Below are positions 62,690-64,000 of a DNA stretch of 64,000 bases, piece after piece. This stretch comes from Ignelater luminosus (Eukaryota; Arthropoda; Insecta; Coleoptera; Elateridae): the NCBI GenBank assembly GCA_011009095.1, contig VTPC01089975.1, forward strand, positions 259,644-323,643, in the 5' to 3' direction. The position numbers and the translations under genes are program-made. Position 1 is the first letter of the stretch. Each line of letters opens with the position of its first letter. Below the pieces are notes generated by a model. That model was not told the DNA's origin and searched no databases. It saw only the letters and a program-made list of their open reading frames with translations.

Positions 62690-63078
62690 ATCTAACTCAA
62701 TCTTCTAGTACATGACGTTTTCTAACGGGCGCAGCACACACACGTGAGTGGTCGACGGACGGACGGCACAGCAGGTGATAGGGGTCAGGGCACATCACCG
62801 CGAACAACAAACGCCCGTTGACTGCAATGTGCATTTTAAAAATATCAATCTCTTGTCGGGGGGCCACGATTAGTTGCGCTGTGAGACCGTGATGTATTTG
62901 TGTTGTTAAGACATGCAGTGTGAGATATGTGCATGCTCTTGTATTGTTGTTTTCGTGTTGCGGGTAGCTTTTGAGCTTTCAAGCCAGCAGGAAGACAATG
63001 TATTGCAAGGGAATGAAGTTCAATGCAGTTTCTGCAGCGGCGATTGCACCACTGATTTATTAAGTAGCGAAGTAGCAA
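62690..63078. other. GC-rich island with spaced inverted repeat and E-box
   Basis: AACGGGCG at 62724-62731 is the exact inverse of CGCCCGTT at 62812-62819. Between them are CACGTG (near 62741), CAGGTG (near 62772) and a short GGAC/GACG repeat (62754-62767). Frames at 62845-63078 (minus) and 62913-63116 (plus) are open but match no known family. It is probably a regulatory element, and a promoter or first exon is possible. Confidence 0.4.
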
Positions 63079-64000
63079 TATTCACTTTAGTTGTGTTTAT
63101 GTGTTATATATTATAATAAGTACCATGACCTGGGAATGCATCACTCATAAGATATACTGTTTGTTTTTGCAATTTACACAATGTTGTTGGTTGTTGCATT
63201 GGCGTAACTGATATTTCCTTGAGAGATATTTCTAATATGCCAAATAGGAAAGCTTGCGTTTCAAAGGTGTCAAAAGAGATGACGATTTAGATAAAATTTT
63301 ATAAACGCAGGTTATACTTATAATAAATTCCTTTTGTGGAAATGTGAGAATTTCTTCTAAAACTCCTACATTTAAAAGTTTAGTCATTTTAATAGTTAAC
63401 ATCTTTTGTTTACTCTTTTATAAAAATTATTTCCTAGTTATAATTTATGTGGTAAACGCCGTTTTGACATAGGTCAATGATAAATATTTTTTTCGTCGAT
63501 TTTAAATATTTTTATTTCCCTAATAGTCTCCTACATGCTGTCCTCGATTTATAAAACATCATCAATGCCATAGAAAAGAGACAAAGATGAGTAGTAATTT
63601 TTATCAAGATTAAAAGAGTTATTGTTATGGTTTTTTTCTGAAAAGAAAAGAAACGTGTTTTGAAGGTTTTTATTTTTTATTCGAAAACTTCCTACTGCTC
63701 GGTTACAATACCTGGGATTGATATAAATTGTTTTAATAATTCAAACAAATAGAAGAAGGTCGTTACGTTAGTGATTCTTATGAGAAAGTTGCTAATAAAT
63801 TAGTTGTCACTCGTCATAGATATTATTTGTTGTCTTTATTATGTTACGTTAGTTAAATACGTGGTATATATCATGATTTTCAAGAAATATAATTGTCGAT
63901 TATTTATCATTTAATTAACAGAAAATTTTATCTGTTGTATGATTTATTGAGATTCTTTAGTATTCGCTGTGCAAGTAATTGATATAGAATTGTTAATAGA
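63079..64000. other. AT-rich non-coding end of window
   Basis: No recognisable frame, repeat or element. AT-rich to the end. Confidence 0.55.

Noticed and set aside
1-64000. CRISPR arrays, operons, tRNA or rRNA genes
   Set aside because: No regularly spaced identical repeats, no ribosome-binding-site-led gene runs, and no tRNA-like cloverleaf or rRNA core seen while reading. The window is eukaryotic in character.

Overview
This is a gene-poor, AT-rich stretch of eukaryotic nuclear DNA, most likely from an insect. That rests on the transposon families present (a DD41D mariner, a piggyBac-type transposase, a non-LTR retrotransposon and hAT-type non-autonomous elements), on the very low coding density, and on the absence of any bacterial or organellar gene order. 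The species cannot be named from the sequence. The retrotransposon wording resembles beetle elements I know of, but this is only a hint. No complete host protein gene, tRNA or rRNA can be supported. If a host gene is here, its exons are short and this window is probably intron or intergenic.

The only intact gene is a 361-codon mariner-type transposase at 59158-60243. It lies in a 1.3-kb element with 31-bp terminal inverted repeats and TA target duplications, so the copy looks young. Everything else recognisable is decayed. A piggyBac-type transposase pseudogene lies on the minus strand (46438-47625, perhaps to about 47960). A frameshifted reverse-transcriptase fragment lies on the minus strand at about 37650-38366, and a tiny reverse-transcriptase scrap at 55545-55598. 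A 114-bp hAT-type MITE at 39698-39811 has a perfect 8-bp target duplication, and a related 256-bp element lies at 24461-24716. A terminus resembling a pogo/Tigger element ends at 18047.

Layout. 1-6700: an unrecognised dispersed repeat, with two 839-bp copies at 573-1411 and 5833-6671 and a more diverged partial copy near 119-440, plus two sites resembling a tRNA-Lys primer-binding site at 4212-4229 and 4428-4445. 6700-31000: AT-rich desert broken by compact, more complex, GC-richer islands (about 7980, 9640-10290, 15370-15920, 21410-21960, 26390-27060 and 29100-30290). 11040-13740 is less AT-rich and may hold degraded coding sequence that I cannot identify. 31340-32960: diverged repeat units, each headed by an inverted repeat. 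33960-46400: desert with islands, the retrotransposon and the MITE. 46400-48000: piggyBac relic. 50300-51360: another island. 52020-52690: a degenerate tandem array. 55500-56900: the reverse-transcriptase scrap and an island. 59044-60348: mariner. 62690-63070: a final island.

The spaced islands of complex sequence in an AT-rich background, with no conserved reading frame, are the pattern expected of conserved non-coding or enhancer elements around a developmental gene outside the window. That is inference and needs cross-species alignment.
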